Notes: a model not told the origin generated them from the sequence alone. A stretch of 64,000 nt of DNA from a virus (IMGVR_UViG_3300045135_000898:1-64000); one strand, 5' to 3'; counted from the first letter of the stretch, positions 6,016 to 14,333 are shown. Numbers and translations are program-made.

Positions 6016-6175
6016 CTTTGTTTCTCCAATGTTTAGAACAGCTCATCTTATGTCCTTGCGCGCGACTGTTCTCGCATTCTGAACATGGCCATTCATCCTT
6101 AAATATACGCTTAAAACTTTCAGCGTATTTGCCGTGGTCTTGGTGTTTACCACCGCTGTCATATTCCCAACTCAT
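5996..6175 (-). CDS. Hypothetical small protein with CxxC, 59 aa
   Basis: ATG at 6175 opens a frame of 59 residues starting MSWEYDSGGKHQDHGKYAES. It carries CSEC at 31-34 plus Cys46, and several His, which could form a small zinc site. It overlaps the start of the downstream basic protein by 20 bases. No family recognised. Confidence 0.55.
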   Translation of the reverse strand: MSWEYDSGGKHQDHGKYAESFKRIFKDEWPCSECENSRAQGHKMSCSKHWRNKDEQSGS

Positions 6176-6177
6176 AT

Positions 6178-6789
6178 TTACTCCGAAATTTTAATCTTTT
6201 TAACGGTATCGAAAGTAACTATTGATTTTGCAAAATCTGGCATTAAAGGATCTTCATATACCTCCATTCCAGACAAGTCAACCTCTAATACCACAGGATC
6301 TTTTATGTTAAACATATTAATAACTTTATTAATAGCACCTTTAGATTTAACAAGGAAGACTGCTTTATAAACCTGTTCATTTGTGGCGTTTCCTAAAGAT
6401 GGGCGAAATTCATTAGAATGATCTTGTGCTGCCATCGGTTTTAAACCATTTTTTAGTATATCATCCACATATTTTTTATTTGCTATATGATATGCCTTTT
6501 TGGCTCGAACCGCTTTAGAAGGAAATATGAAATTTATGCCATTTCCCGTAGAATATCCTGTATTCGTTTTAACTAATAACATTCGACCTTCGGCAACTTT
6601 TGTGCATTGGTCAATAATTTTCTTCATTTTAGAGTCAATAGATTTAGCACTATCTGGCAACGGAATCGATACTGTCCCATTATACGTGTTATATTCAATT
6701 CCATTTTTACTTAAAATTTGCTCAACTTTAGATATGTGGTTTTGAATAATATTTGATTCTGTTAATGAAAATCTTTTAAATGACTGCAC
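6178..6789 (-). CDS. Putative ADP-ribosyltransferase-fold protein with capsid-targeting-like N-terminus
   Basis: The 203-residue protein starts at a GTG (6789) with AAGGA upstream, and a T4-type late promoter TATAAATA stands at 6828-6821. The first eleven residues, MQSFKRFSLTE, resemble the T4 internal-protein capsid targeting sequence ending in a gp21-type LxE site. Around residues 99-118 it has AYHIANKKYVDDILKNGLKP, the pattern His then I..I...GL seen at the start of KptA/DarT/ART-type domains. So it may be a packaged, co-injected ADP-ribosyltransferase analogous to T4 Alt. The fold call is inference from one motif; no full catalytic triad could be confirmed. Confidence 0.45.
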   Translation of the reverse strand: MQSFKRFSLTESNIIQNHISKVEQILSKNGIEYNTYNGTVSIPLPDSAKSIDSKMKKIIDQCTKVAEGRMLLVKTNTGYSTGNGINFIFPSKAVRAKKAYHIANKKYVDDILKNGLKPMAAQDHSNEFRPSLGNATNEQVYKAVFLVKSKGAINKVINMFNIKDPVVLEVDLSGMEVYEDPLMPDFAKSIVTFDTVKKIKISE

Positions 6790-6820
6790 TTTCGATATTC
6801 CTTTAAGTTTGATATTTATT

Positions 6821-6828
6821 TATTTATA
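6821..6828 (-). promoter_or_regulatory. T4-type late promoter
   Basis: TATAAATA on the minus strand, about 32 bases before the GTG start of the gene ending at 6178. Confidence 0.75.
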
Positions 6829-6855
6829 TCTATCATGCATTTTTTTAATAAGACG

Positions 6856-6940
6856 TGGTGCGGGTACCGAGACTCGAACTCGGATAGCTTTCGCTAGAAG
6901 ATTTTAAGTCTCCCGTGTATACCAATTCCACCATACCCGC
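6856..6940 (-). tRNA. tRNA-Leu (TAA)
   Basis: An 85-nt class II tRNA with a long variable arm, encoded CCA and acceptor GCGGGTA paired with TACCCGC. The anticodon is TAA inside ACTTAAAAT. T4 also carries a tRNA-Leu. Confidence 0.95.
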
Positions 6941-6946
6941 TATTTA

Positions 6947-8257
6947 TTAAAGTTCAGCAAGATCGTCAATGAATTGATCTTTTGGCGCTGTACCTTTCCA
7001 ATATTTAACCTGCTCTTTCGCTTCTTTAATTTGCTGCATCAATTCTTTAATCATATCAGTAGTCAACGTAAGAAGATTCATTCGAAGCAATCGGTCAGTG
7101 TCTGATTCTAACGCTGTAGTTTCAGCAAGGATTTGCTTTTCAACTTGAGACTTATTCTTACCTTTGAATATGATCTTGTCTTCAAGTACAGCCTTAATGA
7201 ACTCGGCTTTAACACTAAGGAATCTTGCCGACTCTTCGAACTTAGCTAACTCCTGAGAAATACGTTTTTCAAGAATTGTCATACGGTAATCAACAAAGTG
7301 TTTAATCAGGTCAAGTTCATTTGAAAAAATCTTAAGTTTACCGTTTTCGTCGATAGTGGTTAAGTTTTCAGTATGAGACTTCTCAAGCTTGAAGAACTTA
7401 ATAACCTTTTCGTCAGTATTCAATGTCTTGGCTACTGTATTGCGAAGCTTAACATCAAATCGGAAACCTTCAGCCGAACATTCATCTTCGTATGATACCA
7501 AATGGCCATCGTCTTCAAGTTTATCAAGTACCTTTATATATCCTTCACGATCGTATCCGTATGGTACTTCAGTAATAACAATGCGAGTAGACGTAGGACG
7601 GTCAAATGTACCTTTACAATTGAACTTGTTATCAAGAACGGCATATTCAGTCGTGCCTTTAAAGTCAGGGAACGATACTGGTACACGTTTCTTGATCTTG
7701 CCTGTAGTGATGTATTCTTTACACGCGTTAATCAGATCTTTTTCTGACCGCGGAAGAATGTTAGTAGCAAACCCTGTAGCGATACCTTTTGTGCCATTAG
7801 CCAATACCAATGGAATAGAAGGAATGTAAAAGGCAGGAGGAGAATGCTCAGGATCCTCGTGAACTGGGGCCAGTGATATGTCCTTAATATATTTTCCAAA
7901 GTTGCTATGTAAGCGAGTGTAAACATAACGTGCTGCTCCTGCCTCTTGTACAAGTCGAGTACCAAACGATCCTCGACCTTCAATCAAGCAAATGTTATTA
8001 TTCCAGGTTGCAGCCATTAACTGACCTGCACCTGCCGCTGAAGCTTCGCCGTGATTGTACCCATAATCAGATACAACACCAGATACGGCTGAGACTTTCT
8101 TAAACTCTTTAGAAGTATTCGCGATTGAAGAGAATAGGTAAAACCGTTGTACAGGTTTTAGACCATCAATCACATTTGGAATCGCACGGCTCTCAATCGT
8201 ATAAAGAGCAAACGATTTCATTTCATTATCAGCAATTTGACTTAGCTTGTATGTCAT
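6947..8257 (-). CDS. 52: DNA topoisomerase medium subunit (gp52)
   Basis: This is the DNA-cleaving, GyrA/ParC-like subunit of the T4-type type II topoisomerase, 436 residues against 442 in T4. The catalytic Tyr is in AARYVYT, about residue 112, and a coiled-coil region rich in Lys and Glu fills the C-terminal third. There is no GyrA beta-pinwheel domain, as in T4. With gp39 it relaxes DNA and supports replication origin firing. It is the first gene after the promoter at 8285, separate from gp39 but in the same neighbourhood. Confidence 0.97.
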   Translation of the reverse strand: MTYKLSQIADNEMKSFALYTIESRAIPNVIDGLKPVQRFYLFSSIANTSKEFKKVSAVSGVVSDYGYNHGEASAAGAGQLMAATWNNNICLIEGRGSFGTRLVQEAGAARYVYTRLHSNFGKYIKDISLAPVHEDPEHSPPAFYIPSIPLVLANGTKGIATGFATNILPRSEKDLINACKEYITTGKIKKRVPVSFPDFKGTTEYAVLDNKFNCKGTFDRPTSTRIVITEVPYGYDREGYIKVLDKLEDDGHLVSYEDECSAEGFRFDVKLRNTVAKTLNTDEKVIKFFKLEKSHTENLTTIDENGKLKIFSNELDLIKHFVDYRMTILEKRISQELAKFEESARFLSVKAEFIKAVLEDKIIFKGKNKSQVEKQILAETTALESDTDRLLRMNLLTLTTDMIKELMQQIKEAKEQVKYWKGTAPKDQFIDDLAEL

Positions 8258-8284
8258 ATGATACCTTTTTCATTTCGTGGTACT

Positions 8285-8313
8285 ATTATATCAAACGCCA
8301 CGATCGATGTAAA
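8285..8313 (-). promoter_or_regulatory. Early promoter of gp52
   Basis: TTTACA-17-TATAAT on the minus strand; leader of about 30 bases to the gp52 start. Confidence 0.82.
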
Positions 8314-8317
8314 TAGG

Positions 8318-8364
8318 AATGCGCACATTTCTTCTCATTTTCTTTAATTTTTCTTTGAAATGTG
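8318..8364 (-). other. Inverted repeat after the gp39 operon
   Basis: GCACATTTC and GAAATGTGC form a 9-bp stem around a 25-nt A/T-rich loop between the gene ending at 8379 and the gp52 promoter. The loop is large and no T-run follows on the minus strand, so it is only a possible terminator. Confidence 0.35.
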
Positions 8365-8378
8365 CACTTCGCTTATCA

Positions 8379-8618
8379 TTAGTCAAAGTTATTAAAACCT
8401 TGCTTCTTATTCTTAATTAGCAAAGAGCGTTCACGTTTGAACTGTTCGTACTTACGCATACCTACTTGCTCAAGTTTATCAAGATCTACTTCGTCTAGTC
8501 CATATTTTTTTGTGTTACGCATGATGTCTTCAACTACTCGAAGCAATTGCTTTTCGTCTTTACATTCTTCAATCATGCCACGGATTTCGTGGTACGTTAC
8601 TTCTGCTTTTACTTTCAT
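8379..8618 (-). CDS. Hypothetical helical protein downstream of gp39
   Basis: I place the start at the ATG at 8618, with AAGGAT upstream, rather than at 8627. The 79 residues are almost entirely charged helix (Glu, Lys, Arg), predicting a small helical bundle. The start overlaps the end of gp39 by four bases, so translation is coupled. It has no counterpart I recognise in T4. Confidence 0.6.
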   Translation of the reverse strand: MKVKAEVTYHEIRGMIEECKDEKQLLRVVEDIMRNTKKYGLDEVDLDKLEQVGMRKYEQFKRERSLLIKNKKQGFNNFD

Positions 8619-10444
8619 ATTAACCAATCCTTACGAAGTTGTGCGTCTTTGCCAAACGCGATTTCAAACCAATTATCGTCGTCGATCTCAACAGTATCCA
8701 GTGTAGGTTCATTGATGATTTTACTGTATTCTTCTTCAGTGTGAGAAGCAAGGCCCTTGATGTATCGGTGGTAATACCCAGTCGATTCTGCCTTGAACTT
8801 CGAAGCTGATTCATAATCATAAAACCATTGTACATCCTTACCTTTACTCGAAATCAAAATTGGTGTACGAGTAATATGTATACGACCTTCACTAAACAGT
8901 CTCGGCCAATACTTGTAAAAGAATGCGAGCAGTAACGGCATAATGTGACCGATACCATCATGGTCGGCATCAGTCAGAGTAGCGACATTCTTGTATGTCA
9001 TATCATCAACACTATCGGGATTGCCAATGTCAAGACCCAGGATAGACACCAATTCAGATAGTTCTTTATTCTTTAATACGTCAGCGGGTTTCATATCCCA
9101 AGTATTCATGATCACACCACGAAGAGGATAGCCACCAACTCGTTTAGGATCGCGAACCTTTAGCAAGTAACCAATCGCCGAATCACCCTCACAAAGAAAT
9201 AAGGTTGAGTCCGTGGTAGTAGCGCTGATGTGTTTGGCGACCTTGATCTTCTTGAGTTTTTTCTGCGCCAATGTCGCTGCGCGTTTATCGGCCGCAAGTT
9301 TCTTAGCAAGTTGGGCTTCAACAATCGGCCCGATGATATCCTCGCTCTGCATAATCTTACGTGCAATCTTAATGAATTCGTCCGATTCAAATTTTGCATA
9401 ATGCTCCTTGACTGCCGTGATATTCGAAGTCAGTCGTTCTTTTGTTTGGCTGTCGTATTTTGGATCGACGAAGTTTCTTGCGAAACTAACGAATGTAAGT
9501 CCGTTCTTAATTGTAGATTTTGCAACCTCAATTTTGTGTTTTCTTTTGATAAGTCCCGTAAGCTCATCAACAATGCCATTAACAATAAAATCGACGTAAG
9601 TGCCGCCCAAACGTGTATTGACACCGTTAACATATGAAGTCGTTCTAAATCCATCTTCAGATCCTGTGATAAAGTAGCTCAAGTTTTCTGCAGCAGATAC
9701 CACGACAGATTGATCGCTGTCGGTTGTAAACAGTGCTGAGTATTTCTTGATGTTTGATTCAGAGATACGCTTACCGTTGAACTTGAACTTGATTTCAGGG
9801 AATGCGATCTGCAGAGAAGTCAGACGATCTTCAATCAATTCAACAGTATGTACATCTGATATATGATCAATACCAAATAAGCTGTAGTCAGGAACGAAAG
9901 AAACAGACGTCCCGCTACCATTCTTGCTTGCCTGCGATACCTTAGTTTCATTACTTCCGTCTTTACAGGCAACCTTGACAAGATTTCCATTCTGCCAAGT
10001 GGCACCGATAAACTTCGAAGACATGAAGTTAGTACAAGCAGAACCAACGCCGTTTGCACCGATAGTAGTACGATCGTCATTAAATGAAGTCCCCGCATTT
10101 GTTTTAGTCCAAGCAGCAACTGGACGTAGCAGGGTTTCTCCTGTATGATCAGTTACTTCTTCTTGTGGGATACCACGACCATTATCTTCAACGGTAATGG
10201 TATCGCCTTTAATTGACACGCTGATTTGATTAGCGTGAGCAAAACCCGTACGAATTGCTTCGTCAATAGAGTTATCGATGATTTCGTCAACCATCTTATT
10301 AATGGCAGGTACGTATTCAACGGTCTGCCATTTACCTAGAACAAAACGTTCAACTTTCTCTACCGAAGTAGAACCTAGATACATCCCAGGACGCAGACGA
10401 ACATGGTCGCGAGGTGAGAGGATCTGAAAGTTTTCTTTAGACAT
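8615..10444 (-). CDS. 39: DNA topoisomerase large subunit, gp39/gp60 in one chain
   Basis: The ATPase and TOPRIM subunit of the type II topoisomerase, 609 residues starting at the ATG with ACAGGAA upstream. GHKL motifs are VDEIIDNSIDEA, VEDNGRGIP and IGANGVGSA; TOPRIM motifs are FLCEGDSA and DADHDG. T4 splits this protein into gp39 and gp60 and makes gp60 by ribosome bypassing; here the chain is continuous, the likely ancestral form. It pairs with gp52 encoded downstream. Confidence 0.96.
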   Translation of the reverse strand: MSKENFQILSPRDHVRLRPGMYLGSTSVEKVERFVLGKWQTVEYVPAINKMVDEIIDNSIDEAIRTGFAHANQISVSIKGDTITVEDNGRGIPQEEVTDHTGETLLRPVAAWTKTNAGTSFNDDRTTIGANGVGSACTNFMSSKFIGATWQNGNLVKVACKDGSNETKVSQASKNGSGTSVSFVPDYSLFGIDHISDVHTVELIEDRLTSLQIAFPEIKFKFNGKRISESNIKKYSALFTTDSDQSVVVSAAENLSYFITGSEDGFRTTSYVNGVNTRLGGTYVDFIVNGIVDELTGLIKRKHKIEVAKSTIKNGLTFVSFARNFVDPKYDSQTKERLTSNITAVKEHYAKFESDEFIKIARKIMQSEDIIGPIVEAQLAKKLAADKRAATLAQKKLKKIKVAKHISATTTDSTLFLCEGDSAIGYLLKVRDPKRVGGYPLRGVIMNTWDMKPADVLKNKELSELVSILGLDIGNPDSVDDMTYKNVATLTDADHDGIGHIMPLLLAFFYKYWPRLFSEGRIHITRTPILISSKGKDVQWFYDYESASKFKAESTGYYHRYIKGLASHTEEEYSKIINEPTLDTVEIDDDNWFEIAFGKDAQLRKDWLI

Positions 10445-10474
10445 AATGTTTCCTGTTTTCATTTGTATGGAGCT

Positions 10475-10503
10475 ATTATACTACAGATCATAGTGCTTGT
10501 AAA
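10475..10503 (-). promoter_or_regulatory. Early promoter of gp39
   Basis: TTTACA-17-TATAAT on the minus strand. It lies back-to-back with the plus-strand late promoter at 10513. Confidence 0.82.
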
Positions 10504-10512
10504 TAGCTAATT

Positions 10513-10520
10513 TATAAATA
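10513..10520 (+). promoter_or_regulatory. T4-type late promoter, plus strand
   Basis: TATAAATA ending 66 bases before the start of the only plus-strand gene, divergent from the gp39 early promoter. Confidence 0.8.
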
Positions 10521-10586
10521 ATAGGATATTTATGAAAATAATATGCTTCAGTGATTGAAAGACTAACTCAACAAAAGGTTACTGAA

Positions 10587-10919
10587 ATGACTGAAGAAAC
10601 TAAGACAATTGATGCAGGCGCGTTAGACGGCGCAGATGCTAACGGCGATGGCCATATTTCAAAAGAAGAACTTGAGATGCACCTTGAGTTCAAACGTAAA
10701 GAGATGGAAGATGCTGATGCTCAGCGTGATGCTATTCGTAAGATGGCATGGTTCTCTTTAATCGGTTTGCTTGTTTACCCAATCGGCATTGCGATTACTT
10801 CATTTGCCGGATTAGAAAAAGCGTCGGAACTTATCGCTGATATTGCTCCGACTTACTTTGCTTCTATCGCAGTATTGGTATCGGCATTCTTTGGCGCTGA
10901 CGCTCTTAAGAAGAAGTAA
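10587..10919 (+). CDS. EF-hand membrane protein, late gene
   Basis: The only plus-strand gene in the window. I place the start at the ATG at 10587 (AAAAGG upstream) instead of the GTG at 10551. Its 110 residues contain a canonical EF-hand loop at 17-28 (Asp17, Asn19, Asp21, Gly22, Ile24, Glu28), then a charged helix and two hydrophobic segments at about 52-72 and 84-105. Similar EF-hand-plus-two-helix proteins occur in marine T4 relatives, without known function. The late promoter suggests a structural, assembly or lysis-stage role. Calcium binding is expected from the motif. Confidence 0.8.
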   Translation: MTEETKTIDAGALDGADANGDGHISKEELEMHLEFKRKEMEDADAQRDAIRKMAWFSLIGLLVYPIGIAITSFAGLEKASELIADIAPTYFASIAVLVSAFFGADALKKK

Positions 10920-11172
10920 ACATCTTATCCATTGCATTCATTACAATTGTGTGCGTTGCTATAATATCGGACACAAGCGTATAAGTAGCAAAATCTAATT
11001 CTGGGCTCAGCTGTAGCTGTTCTCGATATTCCATGAATTCTCGAATATCAGCTGGCCCAGATTCAGTAAACATCCATTCTCCTTCATCATCAATGAAAGA
11101 TGGGATGCCTAGAAGCCAATCATACTTCGATGCTAATAGTATCCGATTCGAGTTCGAGCTCCATTTGCTCAT
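10906..11172 (-). CDS. Hypothetical protein, 88 aa
   Basis: Start chosen at the ATG at 11172, which has GAGGAG at a good distance; an earlier frame start has none. Trp- and acid-rich protein of unknown family. It overlaps the end of the ClpP-like gene by 53 bases in another frame, and its 3' end overlaps the plus-strand EF-hand gene by 14 bases, so the two genes are convergent. Confidence 0.55.
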   Translation of the reverse strand: MSKWSSNSNRILLASKYDWLLGIPSFIDDEGEWMFTESGPADIREFMEYREQLQLSPELDFATYTLVSDIIATHTIVMNAMDKMFTSS

Positions 11173-11752
11173 TGTCGATCTCCTCGGCCTTTTCTTCGAA
11201 CTTACGAACCTTTTCATTCAGACGTTCAATGATTTCATCACCTTCCATCCAAAGATCCTTGTTGTTCAACATCATTTCGATTTCTTCTTCAGTCAAGAAA
11301 TCAGTGTAGATTTCACGAAGAAGACGTTCTGACCATTTACGTTCATATACGATGTTATCGTACATTTCACCACCTTTGCCGACAGTACCACCGCTGTAGT
11401 TATGGAACATAAACATAGAATGTGGACTAATTTCGTATGCATCACCGCATAGCATAATCATTGTTGCAGCTGACATGCATGCGCCTTCAACGCTAATCCA
11501 AACGGTCCCAGGGCAGTCAGTCAGTACTCGCATAAACTGAACTGCGGTAAATAGGTTACCACCTTCGCTGTTAATGTAAATCTTGATAAGATCATTTTCG
11601 GTTGCGTGACGAATCGTATCAAACCAATCGATGTAATCTTCAGCTGATGTGATAGTGCCAGTCAAATAAAACTCATGGACCAATCCACTAGGACGATGCG
11701 TAAAAGCACCTTTAGGCTGGGCCAATTTTACAAGCTGTTCAATTCCTTCCAT
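11120..11752 (-). CDS. ClpP-like serine protease
   Basis: The 210-residue protein has the ClpP fold signature: nucleophile Ser94 in ACMSAAT, general base His117 in MFMFHNYSGG, and the strand KIYINSEGG at 57-65. ClpP-like proteases occur in vibriophages and other marine T4 relatives, where they may act with host ClpX/ClpA or process phage proteins. No phage Clp ATPase is visible nearby. The C-terminal 30 residues are a charged helix beyond the core domain. Coupled to the gene ending at 11739. Confidence 0.88.
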   Translation of the reverse strand: MEGIEQLVKLAQPKGAFTHRPSGLVHEFYLTGTITSAEDYIDWFDTIRHATENDLIKIYINSEGGNLFTAVQFMRVLTDCPGTVWISVEGACMSAATMIMLCGDAYEISPHSMFMFHNYSGGTVGKGGEMYDNIVYERKWSERLLREIYTDFLTEEEIEMMLNNKDLWMEGDEIIERLNEKVRKFEEKAEEIDNEQMELELESDTISIEV

Positions 11753-11897
11753 TTAACTTATCCTCAAGTTCTTTAATTTTATGTTCTAATTCGCTGATGT
11801 ATTGTTTTACGTAGAACTTATCACATGCAGATTCGCAGCAATATTCAAGTTGTTCTTTTGCCTTAACGGCCGAAGAGTTTACGTCTTCTGTATTCAT
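11739..11897 (-). CDS. Small Cys-containing protein, 52 aa
   Basis: Start placed at the ATG at 11897, preceded by GGAGACGATC. The middle has CCESAC and the C-terminus is a charged coiled-coil-like helix. It overlaps the end of the RecB-like exonuclease gene by 35 bases and the ClpP-like start by 14. Function unknown. Confidence 0.5.
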   Translation of the reverse strand: MNTEDVNSSAVKAKEQLEYCCESACDKFYVKQYISELEHKIKELEDKLNGRN

Positions 11898-12555
11898 TGA
11901 TCGTCTCCAATAATTTATCGGTCCAATTATCACGGTGCTCAATGAATACCTGAGCTGGGTTATCATCTACAGCTATAACTGTTACAAGCTGAGTGATTGG
12001 CATGCCAGTACGTTCCTCCCACATAATAGCGTATGCCGATTCTTGAATAAAGTAATTGGTAATCCATTCCTTCTTTTTAGGTTTACGGCTAGTCTTCCAA
12101 TCAATTATTGAAAGTTTACCATCGAATATTCCGACACAGTCGACACGACCAGCGAGTCCTAAATGTTCAGAATATAATGCTGCTTCTTGAGCATAAATTT
12201 CGCCAATACGAGAATCTAAAATTGGCTTAACTCCGTTGAAGTTATCAACGATATTAGGCATAAAGCCTTCGGTGTAATTCTCAACGTTATTAACATAGTT
12301 TTCAATAATTGTATGAACTGCAGTACCACGAGTAGATGCTCGATGGGATATCTTATTGGCTTCTTCTTCACCAACTCTTGCACGCCATTTTTGAATATGT
12401 TCTTCGCTGAGGATTGAAAGTACAGTAGTTACAGATGGTAGCTTTGAACCGTCGGGGGTAACATAACGACGTCCACCCCCTTCAGTAACTGTATTAAGAT
12501 CTTCATAACCAAGGTTTATATCTTTATGTACAAACCGCTTCTTCAATTCGCTCAC
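11863..12555 (-). CDS. RecB-like PD-(D/E)XK exonuclease
   Basis: 230 residues with the RecB/Cas4-type nuclease motifs: a His in the helix HTIIENY, GRVDCVG for the catalytic Asp, LSIIDWKTS for the D-x-K pair, and the downstream QESAYA motif. Related exonucleases of this size occur in marine T4-type phages. It probably acts in recombination or host DNA degradation. The start is a GTG with only a weak ribosome site (GTAGGTAG), inside the end of the 46-aa gene, so translation may be coupled. Confidence 0.85.
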   Translation of the reverse strand: MSELKKRFVHKDINLGYEDLNTVTEGGGRRYVTPDGSKLPSVTTVLSILSEEHIQKWRARVGEEEANKISHRASTRGTAVHTIIENYVNNVENYTEGFMPNIVDNFNGVKPILDSRIGEIYAQEAALYSEHLGLAGRVDCVGIFDGKLSIIDWKTSRKPKKKEWITNYFIQESAYAIMWEERTGMPITQLVTVIAVDDNPAQVFIEHRDNWTDKLLETINEYRRRKLFGR

Positions 12556-12664
12556 GTTTACTACCTACATAATGTATTCGTTTTTCATTTTTACCAAGTT
12601 TGGTTCTAATCTTGTGTTTATTCCGTTTTTTATTTCGAGGATCAAAACGGGCATATTTAGCCAT
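12524..12664 (-). CDS. Small highly basic protein, 46 aa
   Basis: ATG at 12664, encoding MAKYARFDPRNKKRNKHK and further Lys/Arg-rich sequence. Short basic phage proteins with this opening are common and probably bind nucleic acid, but function is unknown. It overlaps the start of the exonuclease by 32 bases and shares a base with the end of the PhoH-like gene. Confidence 0.6.
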   Translation of the reverse strand: MAKYARFDPRNKKRNKHKIRTKLGKNEKRIHYVGSKRERIEEAVCT

Positions 12665-13356
12665 TAGAATTTTACTCCTAGCATTTCTTTAGTCATAATG
12701 TAGTCCCTAACAAAGTCAGAACGTACGATGTCTTCCCAGGTGAATTCAACAATTTTAAACTTGTTCAAATGGGATGCAACTTCAAGGAACTTGAGGATAC
12801 CATCCCGATCACCCGTTTTATGGAAGTCGGATTGATAGTAATCACCGCAAATCATAAGCTTGCAGTTATTACCAATTCGCGTTACAACTGAATCCAATTC
12901 ATGGGCAGTAAGGTTCTGCATTTCATCAACTACGATAATACAGTTATCGAGTGTTACACCACGAATGAAAGACGTTGTCATAAATTCAACTTCACCGCTA
13001 CTTTTTAATTTTTCCCATGCATCATTCATGCCAAATAGATCGGCACAAATTCCACGATACGGTGCTTCATATACGAGTTTCTTTTCTTCTTCATCACCAG
13101 GAAGAAAACCGATGTCACGCGTCGGAACAATTGAGCGTACAACGATTACTTTTTCATAAGGAGTATTACGGTCAAGTACATCTTCCAATGCTAATGACAT
13201 TGCAACGAATGTCTTACCTGTGCCTGCTGAACCGGCAAGGATTACAGAGTAATCTTTTTCATACGCCTTAAAAACCTTTTGCTGATTATCAGTCATTGGT
13301 TCAATACGACGCAGATCTTCTAAACGTAATTTCAATTGTCTAGGTTTCATTGACAT
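12664..13356 (-). CDS. phoH: PhoH-like P-loop ATPase
   Basis: 230 residues with Walker A LAGSAGTGKT near residues 41-50 and Walker B IIVVDEMQN. PhoH-like proteins are nearly universal in marine T4 relatives; they are predicted ATPases linked to RNA or phosphate stress, with the phage role unresolved. Length fits the phage family. It lies in a tight operon between FmdB-like and RecB-like genes with one-base overlaps. Confidence 0.93.
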   Translation of the reverse strand: MSMKPRQLKLRLEDLRRIEPMTDNQQKVFKAYEKDYSVILAGSAGTGKTFVAMSLALEDVLDRNTPYEKVIVVRSIVPTRDIGFLPGDEEEKKLVYEAPYRGICADLFGMNDAWEKLKSSGEVEFMTTSFIRGVTLDNCIIVVDEMQNLTAHELDSVVTRIGNNCKLMICGDYYQSDFHKTGDRDGILKFLEVASHLNKFKIVEFTWEDIVRSDFVRDYIMTKEMLGVKF

Positions 13357-13601
13357 TATTTAGTCCACTTATCCATTTGCTGGCCACGAACTTGATGTCC
13401 GTCTTTAATTTTACTCATAACTTCTTTAAACCCGTTGTCCACTTTGATACCCTGTGAACCTACACCAGACACAATCTTTGGTGCTCCGATGACACGTTTT
13501 AAGTTAGGATTATCTTCAAGATATTGTTTGGAATCTTCCCACGAACTCAACTTATGATGACGTTCGCCGGTTTCAATATCTTCATACTCATAGTTAGGCA
13601 T
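13356..13601 (-). CDS. FmdB-like protein lacking zinc Cys residues
   Basis: The 81 residues begin MPNYEYEDIETGE, the opening of FmdB-type zinc-ribbon regulators, but none of the expected Cys pairs is present. It overlaps the upstream gene by 8 bases. Either it is a divergent member that lost zinc or the resemblance is shallow. Phage relatives exist without known role. Confidence 0.5.
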   Translation of the reverse strand: MPNYEYEDIETGERHHKLSSWEDSKQYLEDNPNLKRVIGAPKIVSGVGSQGIKVDNGFKEVMSKIKDGHQVRGQQMDKWTK

Positions 13602-14142
13602 TAAACCACTCCGGTGTGTTACGTTTAGTCCAAGCCATTTTAAAACGGTCTTTCTTAGTTTTATAATAGCTGCGGTAAGATCCGACTGGATCAGAATTAT
13701 CTATACACTCAGGATTACTACCCATAGCCAACTTAAACGGCGTAAGAGAAGTGTCAGGAATGTTCTTTGGTACAGCGCGTAAAGCATCACGCAGTTTTGT
13801 ATCAGTTGCGTGTACTTTACCATAACGATATGTATACTCGTCGCATAGAGCAATAAAGTGGTCATAAAGCCAATTGTAATTTGTATTAGACTCTCGAGTC
13901 CAAATGCCACTTGGGTGATTATGGTGACAAGCTTTGTAGTAAATTGACTCGTCAGGGTCAGGCAATGCATAATACTTTTGCTTACGGCCTGACTTGGATA
14001 GACGTTGCTCCAGTGTACCGTCAAGCATGCGATGCGCAGTAGACAATAGCTGCGCAGTCTCGACGATCATCTTAACGACGTGCTTGTCGCATTGTAGTTG
14101 AGCCGCAATAACTGGATCATTGTCAAGAACAAAGATATTCAT
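13594..14142 (-). CDS. Conserved phage protein, 182 aa
   Basis: The N-terminus MNIFVLDNDPVIAAQLQCDK followed by HVVKMIVETAQLL marks a family found in many large phages, with conserved His, Asp and Lys residues that suggest an enzyme. Some relatives are annotated as pyrimidine dimer glycosylase-like, but I cannot confirm that here. Positioned between the small gene at 14333 and FmdB-like gene, co-transcribed from the promoter at 14366. Confidence 0.7.
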   Translation of the reverse strand: MNIFVLDNDPVIAAQLQCDKHVVKMIVETAQLLSTAHRMLDGTLEQRLSKSGRKQKYYALPDPDESIYYKACHHNHPSGIWTRESNTNYNWLYDHFIALCDEYTYRYGKVHATDTKLRDALRAVPKNIPDTSLTPFKLAMGSNPECIDNSDPVGSYRSYYKTKKDRFKMAWTKRNTPEWFNA

Positions 14143-14333
14143 TATAGACCTCGAACGATTTCTTTAGCTAGTTTCATATTAAGAATAACTTCTTTGGTTT
14201 TACCATTAATTTCTTTGGTATAAACCTCACCACATAAGCCACGACGACCGCTAGTTTGGCGTGTAAGATATACAAAGCCAGCTGTCTCAAGGGCTGTACG
14301 AGCACGAGAAAAGATTGCACGATTGGTTAACAT
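14142..14333 (-). CDS. Hypothetical small basic protein, 63 aa
   Basis: Starts MLTNRAIFSRARTALETAGF with GGAGAC upstream of the ATG. Basic (Arg/Lys-rich) with a helix-turn-helix-like first half and a short beta second half; it could bind nucleic acid but no family is recognised. First gene after the promoter at 14366. Confidence 0.55.
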   Translation of the reverse strand: MLTNRAIFSRARTALETAGFVYLTRQTSGRRGLCGEVYTKEINGKTKEVILNMKLAKEIVRGL

